Source: Pyrinomonas methylaliphatogenes (lineage in GTDB: Bacteria > Acidobacteriota > Blastocatellia > Pyrinomonadales > Pyrinomonadaceae). From it: 64,000 nt of DNA. The stretch lies in NCBI RefSeq assembly GCF_000820845.2, contig NZ_CBXV010000004.1, positions 434,001 through 498,000 on the forward strand, read 5' to 3'. The notes below the pieces were generated by a model, which was not told where the DNA came from, made no database searches, and saw nothing but the letters and a program-made list of their open reading frames with translations. The translations under genes were made by a program, and so were the position numbers. Below, piece by piece: positions 27,898-36,535 of this stretch. Positions within the stretch are counted from its first letter, which is position 1, and each line of letters begins with the position of its first letter.

Positions 27898-30810
27898 TCA
27901 ATGGTCGAAATCAAGCGGTTCTTCCCAGTAGGATTCGTCGAACTGCGAAGGGCGACAGGCGCTCTCCAGCCTGAGCAGGTGTTCGAAGCTCAATCTGCTC
28001 CACCCGTGCTGTTGTTGACATTCAAGGTAGAGCTCTTCGATCGTCGGTTCGCGCTCGAGTCGCCTTCTCAGGTGTGCGCGCGTGTTCCATAACCTCCTCA
28101 ATTTCCGCGCTTTGGTCGTCGCCTTGGATTCGTCATCGTCGGAGAGATGACATACCCCGGCCAGTACGTAATCCAACGCGCGGTATTTCAGCGCCTTTTC
28201 GCTCGCCGGTAGTTTATCGTCGGGCCAAAGTTTGGTATCCAGCGCGAGATCCTGCACGAATTCGCGGAAGAGGCATGCCGTCTCTTGAGGATCGGCCCAA
28301 TGGAGGCGTCTGATGACGAAACGTTGTAGATCCTCGATGATGCGGATCTCTTGGCCGGGCAAATCCCCTTTGCGCCCATTCAGATAGCTGACCCAAGCGT
28401 TCAACTGATCGCGCGTCCGCCAAGGTTTTCGGTCCAGCGCCGACGGCGCCTCTATCGGCAGTTCCGGCAGTTGAGCGAGCAGCTCCGAAAGGCTCTCCAA
28501 TCTCGAACGCATCCTCTCTTTCTGCGTCGAGCTCATCTTCTCGTCGGGCAATCCTTCTATCTTCTCGATGGCTTGCTCATAGTGGATCTTCTGGCGACGG
28601 GCGAATTCGATCGCTCTTCTGATGAGGGGATCGTTCGGATCGACGATCTTTTGCGCCGCGAGTTTGCATAGCAGGAAGTTTCCTGACCAGTTGTCTTGGT
28701 CTAGGCGAAGGAGCTGTTCGGCGAGCGCGCGCGCTTCGCTGACACGCCCGGTCTTATAGGCTTTGAAGGCCTGTTCGGAGGTCTGGAACAGCTCCCAAAT
28801 CGGATGAGCATCGTTTTCGGCTCTGGCGTCCGTGTAGAAATGAACATCGCGAACTTCGATCGGGATCGAGCCATCGTGGTGCGATCCGCGCCCTAACATC
28901 TTCCCGAGTTGCCAGCTCTTTTCGATCCTCTTTCGCAGTTTCGTGCAGTGTGTGGCGAAGGACTCTTTCGGAAACTTCGGCTGTGCCGTCGGCCAGATCA
29001 CATAACCCCAGATCCAGTGCGTTTCATACCACCCGACCTGCAGGCATTCGATGATATGTCGGAAGAGATCGAATTCCGCCCCATGAATGATCTCCTCGAG
29101 GGGATGTGACGGGTCTTTCTTGAGCAGGACTTTACGCCGCAGCGTATCGAGGTAGAGAGCCGGATAGCTTTTCTTCAAGATGGCTGGTCCGGCGGTCGGC
29201 GCTTCGAGGGGCGCCGTTCGCTTGTTGTTGATGGCGGTTTCTCGCATCGCCTCCAAACGCCGCTGCAAAGTCGCCAGCGCGTCGCGCGCTTCTCGTAGTT
29301 CCCTGATCCGTTTACGCTCGCGGTAGCGGTGCCAGGCGAGGATCGAGGCCGTGGCCGAAAGGAGCAAGCTCACCGCGATGAACCACGGCCACAAGAACGA
29401 TACGCGACCGGGCGAGAGCGCGCTGTTGATGTCGGCTGCGGCAGAATGGAGCGCCGCGAGAATCAACCGTTCGCGCGCTTCGAGCTCGGAAGGGCCAGCC
29501 GCTGAATTCGCGTCGGATGTCAGGAGCGAGAGACGCTTCCAAAAGGCGTAGAGGTTGTCGCGCGTCGCCAGGTTCTCTACCACGGGCGCCCATTCGGGAA
29601 TCTGCGGATACGTCTTCCCGCGTTCCAAGGCGGTTTTAAAGAGTTCGAAATGCGGCGAGCGCGCCAGCGCCTGTTGGTTCGCCGGTAACGCTCCGAGAGC
29701 GCGCGAATATCGCCACTGGCTTTCAGGTGAGCTGAGGAAGTCAACCAAAAGGCGTGCGCGCGCTACCCCGGCAGCATCCCTCCCGCGCGTGGGATCGAGG
29801 ACGACAAGCAGGGAGCCGCCCTTGAACGTCGTTGCGCTGTTTGCGCCGATCCTCGGCGGCAGGGTGGCGCCGATCCGTCTCGTCCAATCGGGCCCCAACC
29901 GCTTCTCCGCCCGTTCGGCGACCCATGGCCCAAGGATCACCATCGCATATTTTCGCGCGAGGAAGTCCTCCGCTAATTCATTGCTCGTCTTCTCGGGCAA
30001 CGCCACACAGCCGCGCTCGGTCAGCTCGATGAGGAAACGGGCCGCGCGTTCGCCCTCCGGACCATCGAAGATCGCCTGCTTCCAAGGGATGATGCCGAAC
30101 TTCTTGTCGGTGGAGATGAGCGACGACAGCCCTGCGTTATAGAGCCAGACTGAAAGATCATGGAGCATGTTCCAATCCGGCGCCGTCGGGATGGCGAAAG
30201 GGGCGATCAGATCGGTGGAGGGAATCGCCTGTAGCCTCTGGCAGGTCGAGATGAAACCGCTGCCATCAGTCACCTCCTTCGCATCAACCAGATCTCTCCA
30301 GTACCACAGCAAGCGCACATCCCAGGTGTGCCGTTGTTCATAAGGCATGACGCCGAGCGAGCGGAAATAGGCTGCCCATGTGTCGCCGATCTGGGCGACG
30401 ATCGGGGGATTGTTCGCATCCGAAACGTAATCGGCAAAATAGCGAAAAGCATCGGCCCAGGTGATAAATTTAACTTTGACCGGTATCCCGCGTTCGGTTT
30501 GGAACTGGCCCAATTCGTCGAAGATCTGACGCTGCCCAAGGACTTGACGAGCGAACTCGCGATCCTTCAGCAGATCCTTCAAGGTCATGTGTAGGTGGGA
30601 CTCGCGCATCGCGAAGAAACGCGCGACATCGCTTTCGCCCGGTTGTTCCGGGAGGGCCGGTTCGTCCGGCATGCGGATCAGCAGCAGATGCTCATCGGCG
30701 AGCGCTTGATTCAGAAGCGAGAGCAGGATACATATAGCCGCGAGAGCCTTCACCGCAGCCTCGGTTGCACTCCAGCAGTTCATGGATCTCATTCTCATTG
30801 CCCAGTTCAA
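27898..30810 (-). CDS. Membrane one-component regulator: solute-binding-protein sensor, TM helix, OmpR-type winged helix
   Basis: The 970-residue protein has a signal or anchor helix (about 20-37). Its extracytoplasmic domain (about 40-465) has the look of a type I ABC sugar-binding protein: FARKYAMVILGPWV-like strands, FKGGSLLVVL and the LLVDFLSSPESQWRYSRALGALPANQQAL closing segment. A membrane helix follows (about 472-494), then a coiled coil (about 497-530). The OmpR/PhoB-type winged helix is at about 550-662 (LYLDTLRRKVLL, then EFDLFRHIIECL, then CTKLRKRIEKSW and IPIEVRDVHFYTD). A TPR or activator-like helical part spans about 665-715. The C-terminus (about 899-950, LRRRLEREPTIEEL) resembles sigma-70 region 3. 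I infer that a sugar bound outside is reported to DNA inside. It precedes the GH5 gene by 39 bases. Confidence 0.75.
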   Translation of the reverse strand: MNWAMRMRSMNCWSATEAAVKALAAICILLSLLNQALADEHLLLIRMPDEPALPEQPGESDVARFFAMRESHLHMTLKDLLKDREFARQVLGQRQIFDELGQFQTERGIPVKVKFITWADAFRYFADYVSDANNPPIVAQIGDTWAAYFRSLGVMPYEQRHTWDVRLLWYWRDLVDAKEVTDGSGFISTCQRLQAIPSTDLIAPFAIPTAPDWNMLHDLSVWLYNAGLSSLISTDKKFGIIPWKQAIFDGPEGERAARFLIELTERGCVALPEKTSNELAEDFLARKYAMVILGPWVAERAEKRLGPDWTRRIGATLPPRIGANSATTFKGGSLLVVLDPTRGRDAAGVARARLLVDFLSSPESQWRYSRALGALPANQQALARSPHFELFKTALERGKTYPQIPEWAPVVENLATRDNLYAFWKRLSLLTSDANSAAGPSELEARERLILAALHSAAADINSALSPGRVSFLWPWFIAVSLLLSATASILAWHRYRERKRIRELREARDALATLQRRLEAMRETAINNKRTAPLEAPTAGPAILKKSYPALYLDTLRRKVLLKKDPSHPLEEIIHGAEFDLFRHIIECLQVGWYETHWIWGYVIWPTAQPKFPKESFATHCTKLRKRIEKSWQLGKMLGRGSHHDGSIPIEVRDVHFYTDARAENDAHPIWELFQTSEQAFKAYKTGRVSEARALAEQLLRLDQDNWSGNFLLCKLAAQKIVDPNDPLIRRAIEFARRQKIHYEQAIEKIEGLPDEKMSSTQKERMRSRLESLSELLAQLPELPIEAPSALDRKPWRTRDQLNAWVSYLNGRKGDLPGQEIRIIEDLQRFVIRRLHWADPQETACLFREFVQDLALDTKLWPDDKLPASEKALKYRALDYVLAGVCHLSDDDESKATTKARKLRRLWNTRAHLRRRLEREPTIEELYLECQQQHGWSRLSFEHLLRLESACRPSQFDESYWEEPLDFDH

Positions 30811-30940
30811 TGCGCGCTTCGATGCTTGCCTGACCGGTTCGCCGCCCCTTCAGACGAAAGCCCGAAAAAGCGCGCGAACGGCGGCGAGTGCGGATCCCCG
30901 TTTGTGAGCCGGAATTTTCGGACGAGCCGAGACCAAAGAG

Positions 30941-30953
30941 AATATCACATATT
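30941..30953. promoter_or_regulatory. Small inverted repeat upstream of the regulator gene
   Basis: AATAT-CAC-ATATT is a perfect 5-3-5 inverted repeat about 130 bases upstream of the regulator's start, in an otherwise GC-rich region. It may be an operator or part of the promoter; nothing more can be said. Confidence 0.35.
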
Positions 30954-31070
30954 ACAGAAATGATTGTCCCGAGGCGAGCGGCGGTGATCCTTTTGGTCCC
31001 ATGACGAAGGGGCGTTTGAGGCTGAGGTGCGCTTTCGCCCATCGGACATGGAGGCGGTGAGCCGCATCTG

Positions 31071-31835
31071 TCATAGCTCGATCGTCAACCCATCGTAAGC
31101 GGCGAGCGTCTTCCCGGTCCACAGAACCTTCGCTTCCGTCTGCGCGTCGAATTCGTCCATCTCGGGATAAAGGTGGACGAGCACGGCCCAACGGACGTTG
31201 GCGCCTCGCGCGATCTCGATCGCTTCGCTGAATTCGAGATGGGTCGTCACGGGTTTGTTGCGGCGGAAAGAGCATTCGATGAGCAGTAACGATGCGTCGC
31301 GCGCCTCTTCGCTGAGCCGTTCGTCGTAGCCCGTATCTGCCGTGTAGACAAGGGAGCGGCCTTGCCGGTCCCACAGTTTCAGACCGAGGCTTTCGCTCGT
31401 ATGCGGCGTTTTGAAAGGCTGAGCCGTCAGATCGGGAAGCAGTTCGAATCGCTCGCCGGGGAGCACCTCTTTGATTTCGAGCGGGAATGGTTGGTCCAGC
31501 AGACCATAGTCGTTGGCCGCGTCGAGGCGCTCGATCAATCGCTTGAGTCCCTGCGGACCATAGATGATCAGCGGATGGCGACGGATTTGCGTCTGCGGCG
31601 CATACTTCGTCCCGAAGAGGAAGGGAAGCAACCCGCCGACGTGGTCCAAATGAAAATGGCTGATCCAAATGGCAGCGAGCCTCTCCCAAGCGAGATGCTG
31701 CGCGGCCATCCGATGTGCGGCATCGGCTCCACAGTCGAGAAGCGCAGCGCCCGCCGCCGTCTCCACCCAATGTGCCGGCGCGGCGCGCGCCGGATGCGGG
31801 ACGGATGTGCCCGAACCTAAAACGATCAGTTTCAT
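31071..31835 (-). CDS. Metallo-beta-lactamase-fold hydrolase, RNase Z-like
   Basis: The 254-residue protein shows the RNase Z-type start MKLIVLGSGTSVPHPARAAPAHW, the metal site SHFHLDHVGGL (about 60-70), another His in FKTPHTSESLGL, the Asp in YTADTGYDE and a His in VLVHLYPE. These residues form a two-metal hydrolase site. Bacterial paralogues act on tRNA 3' ends or on small-molecule esters and phosphodiesters; without the tRNA-binding exosite visible I do not claim tRNase Z. It lies 260 bases upstream of the regulator gene on the same strand, too far for a certain operon. Confidence 0.88.
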   Translation of the reverse strand: MKLIVLGSGTSVPHPARAAPAHWVETAAGAALLDCGADAAHRMAAQHLAWERLAAIWISHFHLDHVGGLLPFLFGTKYAPQTQIRRHPLIIYGPQGLKRLIERLDAANDYGLLDQPFPLEIKEVLPGERFELLPDLTAQPFKTPHTSESLGLKLWDRQGRSLVYTADTGYDERLSEEARDASLLLIECSFRRNKPVTTHLEFSEAIEIARGANVRWAVLVHLYPEMDEFDAQTEAKVLWTGKTLAAYDGLTIEL

Positions 31836-31974
31836 CTCTCTCTTCCCAAAGGCGAATTCGATCCGCTTGCGGCGCTCCTTAAAACCGGTCGAACCCTCAT
31901 GCGAGACTTTTCGCCCAAATTAACAGTGCGCCGCATTCCGCGTCAACTCCCCTCGTCCCTCGATGCGGCTCTGG

Positions 31975-32001
31975 TTCACTTATGTGGATCTGGGTTAAAA
32001 T
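31975..32001 (+). promoter_or_regulatory. Possible promoter of the aminotransferase gene
   Basis: TTCACT (31975-31980) and TAAAAT (31996-32001), spaced by 15 bases, lie just before ATG 32021. This supports 32021, rather than the upstream ATG 31982 that falls inside the promoter, as the start. Confidence 0.4.
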
Positions 32002-32020
32002 CAAGGCTCGATTTCTTGCG

Positions 32021-33208
32021 ATGAATACATCGAACCTTTCGGGCGAGCGTCACGTTTCACAGAAAGCGAGGCGCTTTACGGAATCGGTCATCCGCGAGAT
32101 GACGCGCGAAGCCGTGAGATATAGCGCCGTCAATCTCGCGCAAGGATTTCCGGATTTCCCGGCGCCTGAAGAGATCAAGCGCGCCGCCATCGAAGCCATC
32201 GCGGCGGATGTCAATCAGTACGCGATCACGTGGGGCGCGAAGCCGTTCCGCGAGGCGATCGCGGAGAAAGTGAAGTGGCACTTAGGGCTCGATCTCGATC
32301 CCGAAGCGGAGATCACGGTCACTTGCGGATCGACTGAGGGCATGATCGCCGCGATGCTGGCCACTGTCGATCCCGGTGAAGAGGTCATCGTCTTTGAACC
32401 TTTCTATGAGAATTACGCTCCGGATGCGATCCTTTCAGGCGCGCGCCCGCGCTATGTGAGGCTCTATCCGCCGAAGTGGGAATTCGATCCGGGTGAATTG
32501 CGGGCGGCTTTCAACCGACGGACGAAAGCGCTGATCCTCTGTAACCCGAATAACCCGACGGGCAAGGTCTTCACGCGCGAAGAGTTGGAGTTCATCGCCG
32601 ATCTGTGCCGCGAGTACGACGTTTTATGTTTGACCGATGAGATATATGAACACATCGTTTACGAGCCTCATGCACACATTTCGATGGCCCAGCTCGAAGG
32701 GATGCGCGAGCGCACGGTGATCGTCAACTCCCTGTCGAAGACCTATTCGGTGACGGGGTGGCGCGTCGGCTATTGTATCGCGTCGCCTGCGATCACGAAC
32801 GCGATCCGCAAAGTTCACGACTTCCTGACCGTCGGCGCTGCTGCCCCCCTGCAAGCGGCTGGCGCCATAGCGTTGCGGTTCGGACGCGATTATTACGCGC
32901 GGTTGCGCGACGACTATGCGAAGCGACGCGACCTGTTGCTTGTCGCGCTCGAAGAAGCTGGATTCAAGACGTTCCGTCCGGACGGGGCCTACTACATCAT
33001 GGCGGATATAAGCGCTTTCGGCTTTGACAACGATCTAGAGTTCGCGCGCTTCCTCGTGCGAGAGGTGAAGGTGGCCTGCGTTCCCGGTTCATCCTTCTAC
33101 AGCGTGCCGGAACGCGGCGCGCAACAGGTGCGTTTCTGTTTCTGCAAAAGGGAGGAGACGTTGCAGGCTGCGGCTGAAAGGTTACAAAGGTTGAGAGAGA
33201 GGCGTTGA
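32021..33208 (+). CDS. PLP-dependent class I/II aminotransferase
   Basis: The protein has NLAQGFPDFPAPEEIKRAAIEAI near its N-terminus, the substrate-side motif NPNNPTGKVFTREEL, the DEIYEHIVY Asp/Tyr pair and the PLP lysine in VNSLSKTYSVTGWRVGY. The text is typical of the subgroup holding methionine/kynurenine aminotransferases (YbdL-like) and aspartate aminotransferases; the exact amino donor is open. ATG 32021 (395 residues) is preferred to ATG 31982 because a promoter overlaps the latter. The 3' end (from 33185) and stop codon are part of a perfect 32-base repeat, see locus C. Confidence 0.92.
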   Translation: MNTSNLSGERHVSQKARRFTESVIREMTREAVRYSAVNLAQGFPDFPAPEEIKRAAIEAIAADVNQYAITWGAKPFREAIAEKVKWHLGLDLDPEAEITVTCGSTEGMIAAMLATVDPGEEVIVFEPFYENYAPDAILSGARPRYVRLYPPKWEFDPGELRAAFNRRTKALILCNPNNPTGKVFTREELEFIADLCREYDVLCLTDEIYEHIVYEPHAHISMAQLEGMRERTVIVNSLSKTYSVTGWRVGYCIASPAITNAIRKVHDFLTVGAAAPLQAAGAIALRFGRDYYARLRDDYAKRRDLLLVALEEAGFKTFRPDGAYYIMADISAFGFDNDLEFARFLVREVKVACVPGSSFYSVPERGAQQVRFCFCKREETLQAAAERLQRLRERR

Positions 33209-33287
33209 GAGGATCTTTCACCAGATCGGTCATTTTCTTTCTCCTCTCTTGATTGCAAAGGTTGAGAGAGAGGCGTTGAGAGGATCT
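33185..33287. repeat. Direct repeat locus C: perfect 32-bp pair, period 71
   Basis: Copy 1 (33185-33216) spans the last codons and stop of the aminotransferase gene. Copy 2 (33256-33287) is identical over 32 bases (starting CAAAGGTTGAGAGAGAGG). The insert at 33217-33255 is 39 bases, T-rich and unrelated. The convergent amine oxidase gene ends at 33383, so the whole unit sits between two gene ends. Confidence 0.95.
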
Positions 33288-33382
33288 GCGCGCCATGCGG
33301 GTCAGCGTGTTGGCGCGATTACGCTTGAGACAGCGTTGCTCTTCGACTAACACGAAAGCCCTCGTTTCATCGATTCGCGAGC

Positions 33383-34744
33383 TCAATTGCTGAGCCTTTC
33401 GAGGAGATCTCGCGCGGCGCGCAGACCGGTTTGCACTGCGCCGTGGACTGTCGCTTCATGCCCCTCAGTGTTGGTCGCCTCGCCAGCGAAGAAGAGCGTA
33501 TTGGCTACCGGACGCGCCAATTCCGTAAGAGCGCTCAGGCCGCCGACCCCGATGTAAGAGTAACTGCCGCGTGCGAACGGATCGGCATGCCAATCGTGTC
33601 GGTAGATCGCCTCGATTTGATCCTCGATGAGGCAGCGTTCGACGTTGAAAGCATGGGCGAGCGAATCGATCGCGAGATCGGTGATAGGACAATCTTCGGC
33701 GAGCAGGATTTCCGCACCTCGCCCGCCATGCCAACCGATCATCACCGGAGTTTGCGCCGGATACTGTGTCCACCAAGTCGGCAACTTCTCTTCGCGCGCG
33801 AAGAGGAAGCTCATCCTATCGATCCGGGCCGCCCATCTCCCATCATCGGTAGAGCGAAGGCTGGTCCACCAGCGGTGGCGAAAATGGAGGTTGACGCGGA
33901 TCACCTGTCCGACTTCTATCTTCGACATGGCCGCGCGCTTTTCCGGTATCTCGGGGATGAAACGCACGGCGCCGGGCGATTCAGGCTGAGCTTTCAGCAC
34001 GCCGAGCGGAAGCGTGATGATCGCCGCGCGCGCGCGGAAGACCTGCGGCGTGGCGTCGAGCGCGTTTTGAGCGGTCACGCGGACCTGCCCAGCTTGCCAT
34101 TCGATCGTCTTGACGATGGTGTTCAGCCTAAGGTCAACCGAACCGTTAAACGCCGTGCGGAAATAGTTCGCGATCGCGTCGTAACCTGCCGGCAGACGAA
34201 ATGAACGGTGTCCGTCGATCAGGTCGGAAGCCCTCTCACCATGCACGAGAGCTTGAACGCTAAGGCGATCTGCGCGCGCAGCATGATATCCTTCGATGTA
34301 GCGGATCGCCGCCGCGCGCGCGCCGGCGAATCTTTCGTCCGCAAAGTATGAGTCGAGCAGTTGTTGGAATGAGATGTCCGGAGCATCCGGCCCCGGCGCG
34401 CGGCTTAGTATCTGGTCCAGATCGAGCTCGACGCGCTCGATCTCACGACACGGGGCGAGATTCCCGTTGCGCGCACACCATCTCTCGCCGCCGGTCTCAG
34501 CGACCGCCAAACCCATATGGCCGATGATCTCAAACAGTTCGGGCGGTCTGCCGTGAATGAATTCCGCCCCCAATTCGATCGCCGTCGAAAGGGTCGGTGG
34601 GTGAAGCGTGTAGATTCGCCCGCCGATTCGGTCGCGCGCCTCGAGGAGGCATATCTTCAAATCCGTCGTGCTCAATCGCCATGCCGCAGCTAACCCAGCA
34701 ACCCCTGCTCCGATGATCAGAACGTCAGTATGATCGCTCATCAT
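33383..34744 (-). CDS. Flavin-containing amine oxidase (FAD-dependent)
   Basis: The 453-residue protein has the N-terminal dinucleotide motif VLIIGAGVAGLAAAWRL and the following EARDRIGGRIYT. It also has the mid-protein VDLRLNTIVKTIEW strand and a C-terminal FAD motif LFFAGEATNTEGHEATVHGAVQTGLRAA. This order is that of monoamine/polyamine oxidase-like flavoproteins, which oxidise amines to imines with H2O2 release. The substrate is unknown. MMSDHTD and MSDHTD starts are equivalent; no signal peptide is seen. It is convergent with the aminotransferase and divergent from bshB1. Confidence 0.9.
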   Translation of the reverse strand: MMSDHTDVLIIGAGVAGLAAAWRLSTTDLKICLLEARDRIGGRIYTLHPPTLSTAIELGAEFIHGRPPELFEIIGHMGLAVAETGGERWCARNGNLAPCREIERVELDLDQILSRAPGPDAPDISFQQLLDSYFADERFAGARAAAIRYIEGYHAARADRLSVQALVHGERASDLIDGHRSFRLPAGYDAIANYFRTAFNGSVDLRLNTIVKTIEWQAGQVRVTAQNALDATPQVFRARAAIITLPLGVLKAQPESPGAVRFIPEIPEKRAAMSKIEVGQVIRVNLHFRHRWWTSLRSTDDGRWAARIDRMSFLFAREEKLPTWWTQYPAQTPVMIGWHGGRGAEILLAEDCPITDLAIDSLAHAFNVERCLIEDQIEAIYRHDWHADPFARGSYSYIGVGGLSALTELARPVANTLFFAGEATNTEGHEATVHGAVQTGLRAARDLLERLSN

Positions 34745-34925
34745 GAAGATATTTCAAGGCAAGATCCATTTTACTGCCACGTCGGCGCATGGGGTAAGTA
34801 TAAACGATGAAGCTCGAAAGGGCGGTTATCTCCGAGGGGTGTCGCGTTGATTGGCCGTTTCTCTTTGATCGGAGATCTGTGGTAGATAATTTTAAACTAT
34901 GCTTTGACGCTAAAGGTGGGAGGAG

Positions 34926-35666
34926 ATGGAGCGAATCGAACTCGATGCGTTGGCGATCTTTTCTCATCCCGACGATGCCGAACTGAGCGTCGCGGGAACT
35001 CTGTTGAAGTTGAAATCGCTCGGCTATCGGACGGGCATCATTGATGTGACGCGCGGCGAGATGGGAACGCGCGGAACGCCTGAGACGCGGGCCGAAGAGG
35101 CGCGCGAAGCGGCGCGCATCCTTGGGCTCGATGTGCGCGTCAACCTGGAGTTGCCGGATGGGCACTTGCACGTCACCGAAGAGGCACGCCGCACGATGGT
35201 GCGCGCTTTGCGCGCTTATCGCCCGAAAGTCATCTTCGCCCCGTATTGGGATGATCCGCATCCGGATCACGCCAATACGAGCCGCCTCGTGCGTGAGGCA
35301 GCGCGACTGGCGACCATGCGCCGTTACGATGAGCATCATGGGCAGGAGACGATACGAATGCCCGCCATCGCGCACCCGGTCCATTCAAGGCGCGTTATCC
35401 CCTCTTTCATCGTCGATGTCTCGGACTTCGTCGAGCAGAAGATGCAAGCGATCCGCGCGCACGCTTCACAGTTCTATCGCCCCGACGCGGACGAACCGCC
35501 GACGCGCATCAGTCAGAAAGGATTCCTGGATCAGATCGAGTGGCGGATGAGATACTACGGCTCTCTGATCGGAGTCGCCGCAGGTGAAGCCTTCTACGTG
35601 CACGAAGCGCTGAACGTCGAAGACCCGGTCGCGCTCCTCACCCGCCCGATGAACATCTACTCATGA
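34926..35666 (+). CDS. bshB1: Bacillithiol biosynthesis deacetylase BshB1
   Basis: The 246-residue LmbE/PIG-L-type zinc deacetylase has AIFSHPDDAELSVAGTLLKLKSLGYRTGIIDVTRGEMGTRGT near its start. HPDD supplies metal ligands and the catalytic Asp, and DPHPDHANTSRLV supplies the third ligand. The RGEMGTRGTPETRAEEAREAARILGL text is diagnostic for BshB1 rather than for MshB or generic PIG-L. It deacetylates GlcNAc-malate to GlcN-malate in the bacillithiol pathway. bshA, encoding the previous step, lies 870 bases downstream on the same strand with an nfu gene inverted between them; bshC is not in the window. GGTGGGAGGAG precedes the ATG. Confidence 0.9.
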   Translation: MERIELDALAIFSHPDDAELSVAGTLLKLKSLGYRTGIIDVTRGEMGTRGTPETRAEEAREAARILGLDVRVNLELPDGHLHVTEEARRTMVRALRAYRPKVIFAPYWDDPHPDHANTSRLVREAARLATMRRYDEHHGQETIRMPAIAHPVHSRRVIPSFIVDVSDFVEQKMQAIRAHASQFYRPDADEPPTRISQKGFLDQIEWRMRYYGSLIGVAAGEAFYVHEALNVEDPVALLTRPMNIYS

Positions 35667-35686
35667 AGCGAAACGGAGATTAGCTC

Positions 35687-36232
35687 TCAGATCGCGATCA
35701 CCTCCAGATCCGGATCGACTTCGCGTTGCAGGATACTTTCGATGGCCATAAGCGTGCCGGAGATCGAGGCCGGGCAGCTACCGCAAGCGCCCTGATAGTG
35801 AACGGTCAAAGTGTTGCCATCGAGCGCGACGACTTCGAGCCAACCTCCATCGCCGACGAGCGCAGGGCGTATCCGCTCGTCCAGTATCTGATTGATCTGC
35901 TGTAGACGCGGATCGTCGCCGTTGCCCGGCTGCTTCTCCACCATGCTGGGTGGCGGGCCTTCGTTGATCGAAGCTGCCGCCCTGATGGGTTCCGCGAGCT
36001 TCGGCAGAAGCTCGTCCCAATCGATCTCGTCATCCTTCTCTACGGTGATCATGCGGTCCATGTAAAAGACCGAGACGACATGGCCGAGATCGAAGAGGGC
36101 TTTGGCCAGAGGATCTTGAGCCGCCTCTTCGGCGCTTTGAAAGGAACGCGGCGCGCTCGACACCGGCTCTTTAAGCACGAACTTCACGGCGTTAGGATTG
36201 GGCGTCTCCTGAATATCGGAAATCTTCGGCAT
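35687..36232 (-). CDS. nfu: Nfu-type iron-sulfur cluster carrier
   Basis: The product has an Nfu N-terminal domain starting [23 protein letters not shown] and a C-terminal NifU-like domain with [19 protein letters not shown] and the cluster-binding CxxC pair in GACGSCPAS. This order is that of Nfu proteins, which hand Fe-S clusters to apo-proteins. The open frame extends to 36322, but the ATG at 36232 starts exactly at the Nfu motif. It is inverted between bshB1 and bshA. Bacillithiol has been implicated in Fe-S cluster supply in Bacillus and Staphylococcus, so the three-gene neighbourhood may be meaningful. Confidence 0.9.
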   Translation of the reverse strand: MPKISDIQETPNPNAVKFVLKEPVSSAPRSFQSAEEAAQDPLAKALFDLGHVVSVFYMDRMITVEKDDEIDWDELLPKLAEPIRAAASINEGPPPSMVEKQPGNGDDPRLQQINQILDERIRPALVGDGGWLEVVALDGNTLTVHYQGACGSCPASISGTLMAIESILQREVDPDLEVIAI

Positions 36233-36368
36233 CTTCCATCCCCTTCGCGTCAAAAACGCATATTCGCTTCGCGCGATAATTATAACTCTTTTCGGCCTTT
36301 CGGTGCAGGAGACGAACGCCATTCTGAGGTTGAGCGCGGCTTTGTCAATTTTTTTTTAGGCGTGCCTC

Positions 36369-36397
36369 TTGACAAGCGCGCGCATGAGGAGTACTTT
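36369..36397 (+). promoter_or_regulatory. Promoter candidate of bshA
   Basis: TTGACA (36369-36374), a 17-base spacer and TACTTT (36392-36397) form a near-consensus sigma-70 promoter. It would give a leader of about 130 bases before the bshA ATG at 36536. The rest of the 303-base divergent region 36233-36535 holds a run of nine T (36351-36358 area) and no ORF. Confidence 0.55.
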
Positions 36398-36535
36398 GCC
36401 ATCAGTCTCGCTGCCTCCTTCTGCGAAGGATCGGCGAGACAAGAGGCAGGCGATAGCGAGGGTCGTCTGCCTCTTAAGCTTTTTGGAGATAGGCGCGCCC
36501 TTCCATCTTCGGCCTCTTGTTGTATCATCACACCC

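Noticed and set aside
30952-31770. 272-codon minus-strand frame overlapping the metallo-beta-lactamase gene
   Set aside because: Arg-rich text in the wrong frame of the true gene; no motif.
36080-36535. N-terminal extension of the bshA frame
   Set aside because: It runs antisense through nfu and the promoter; BshA proteins start at the MKVGITVYP text at 36536.
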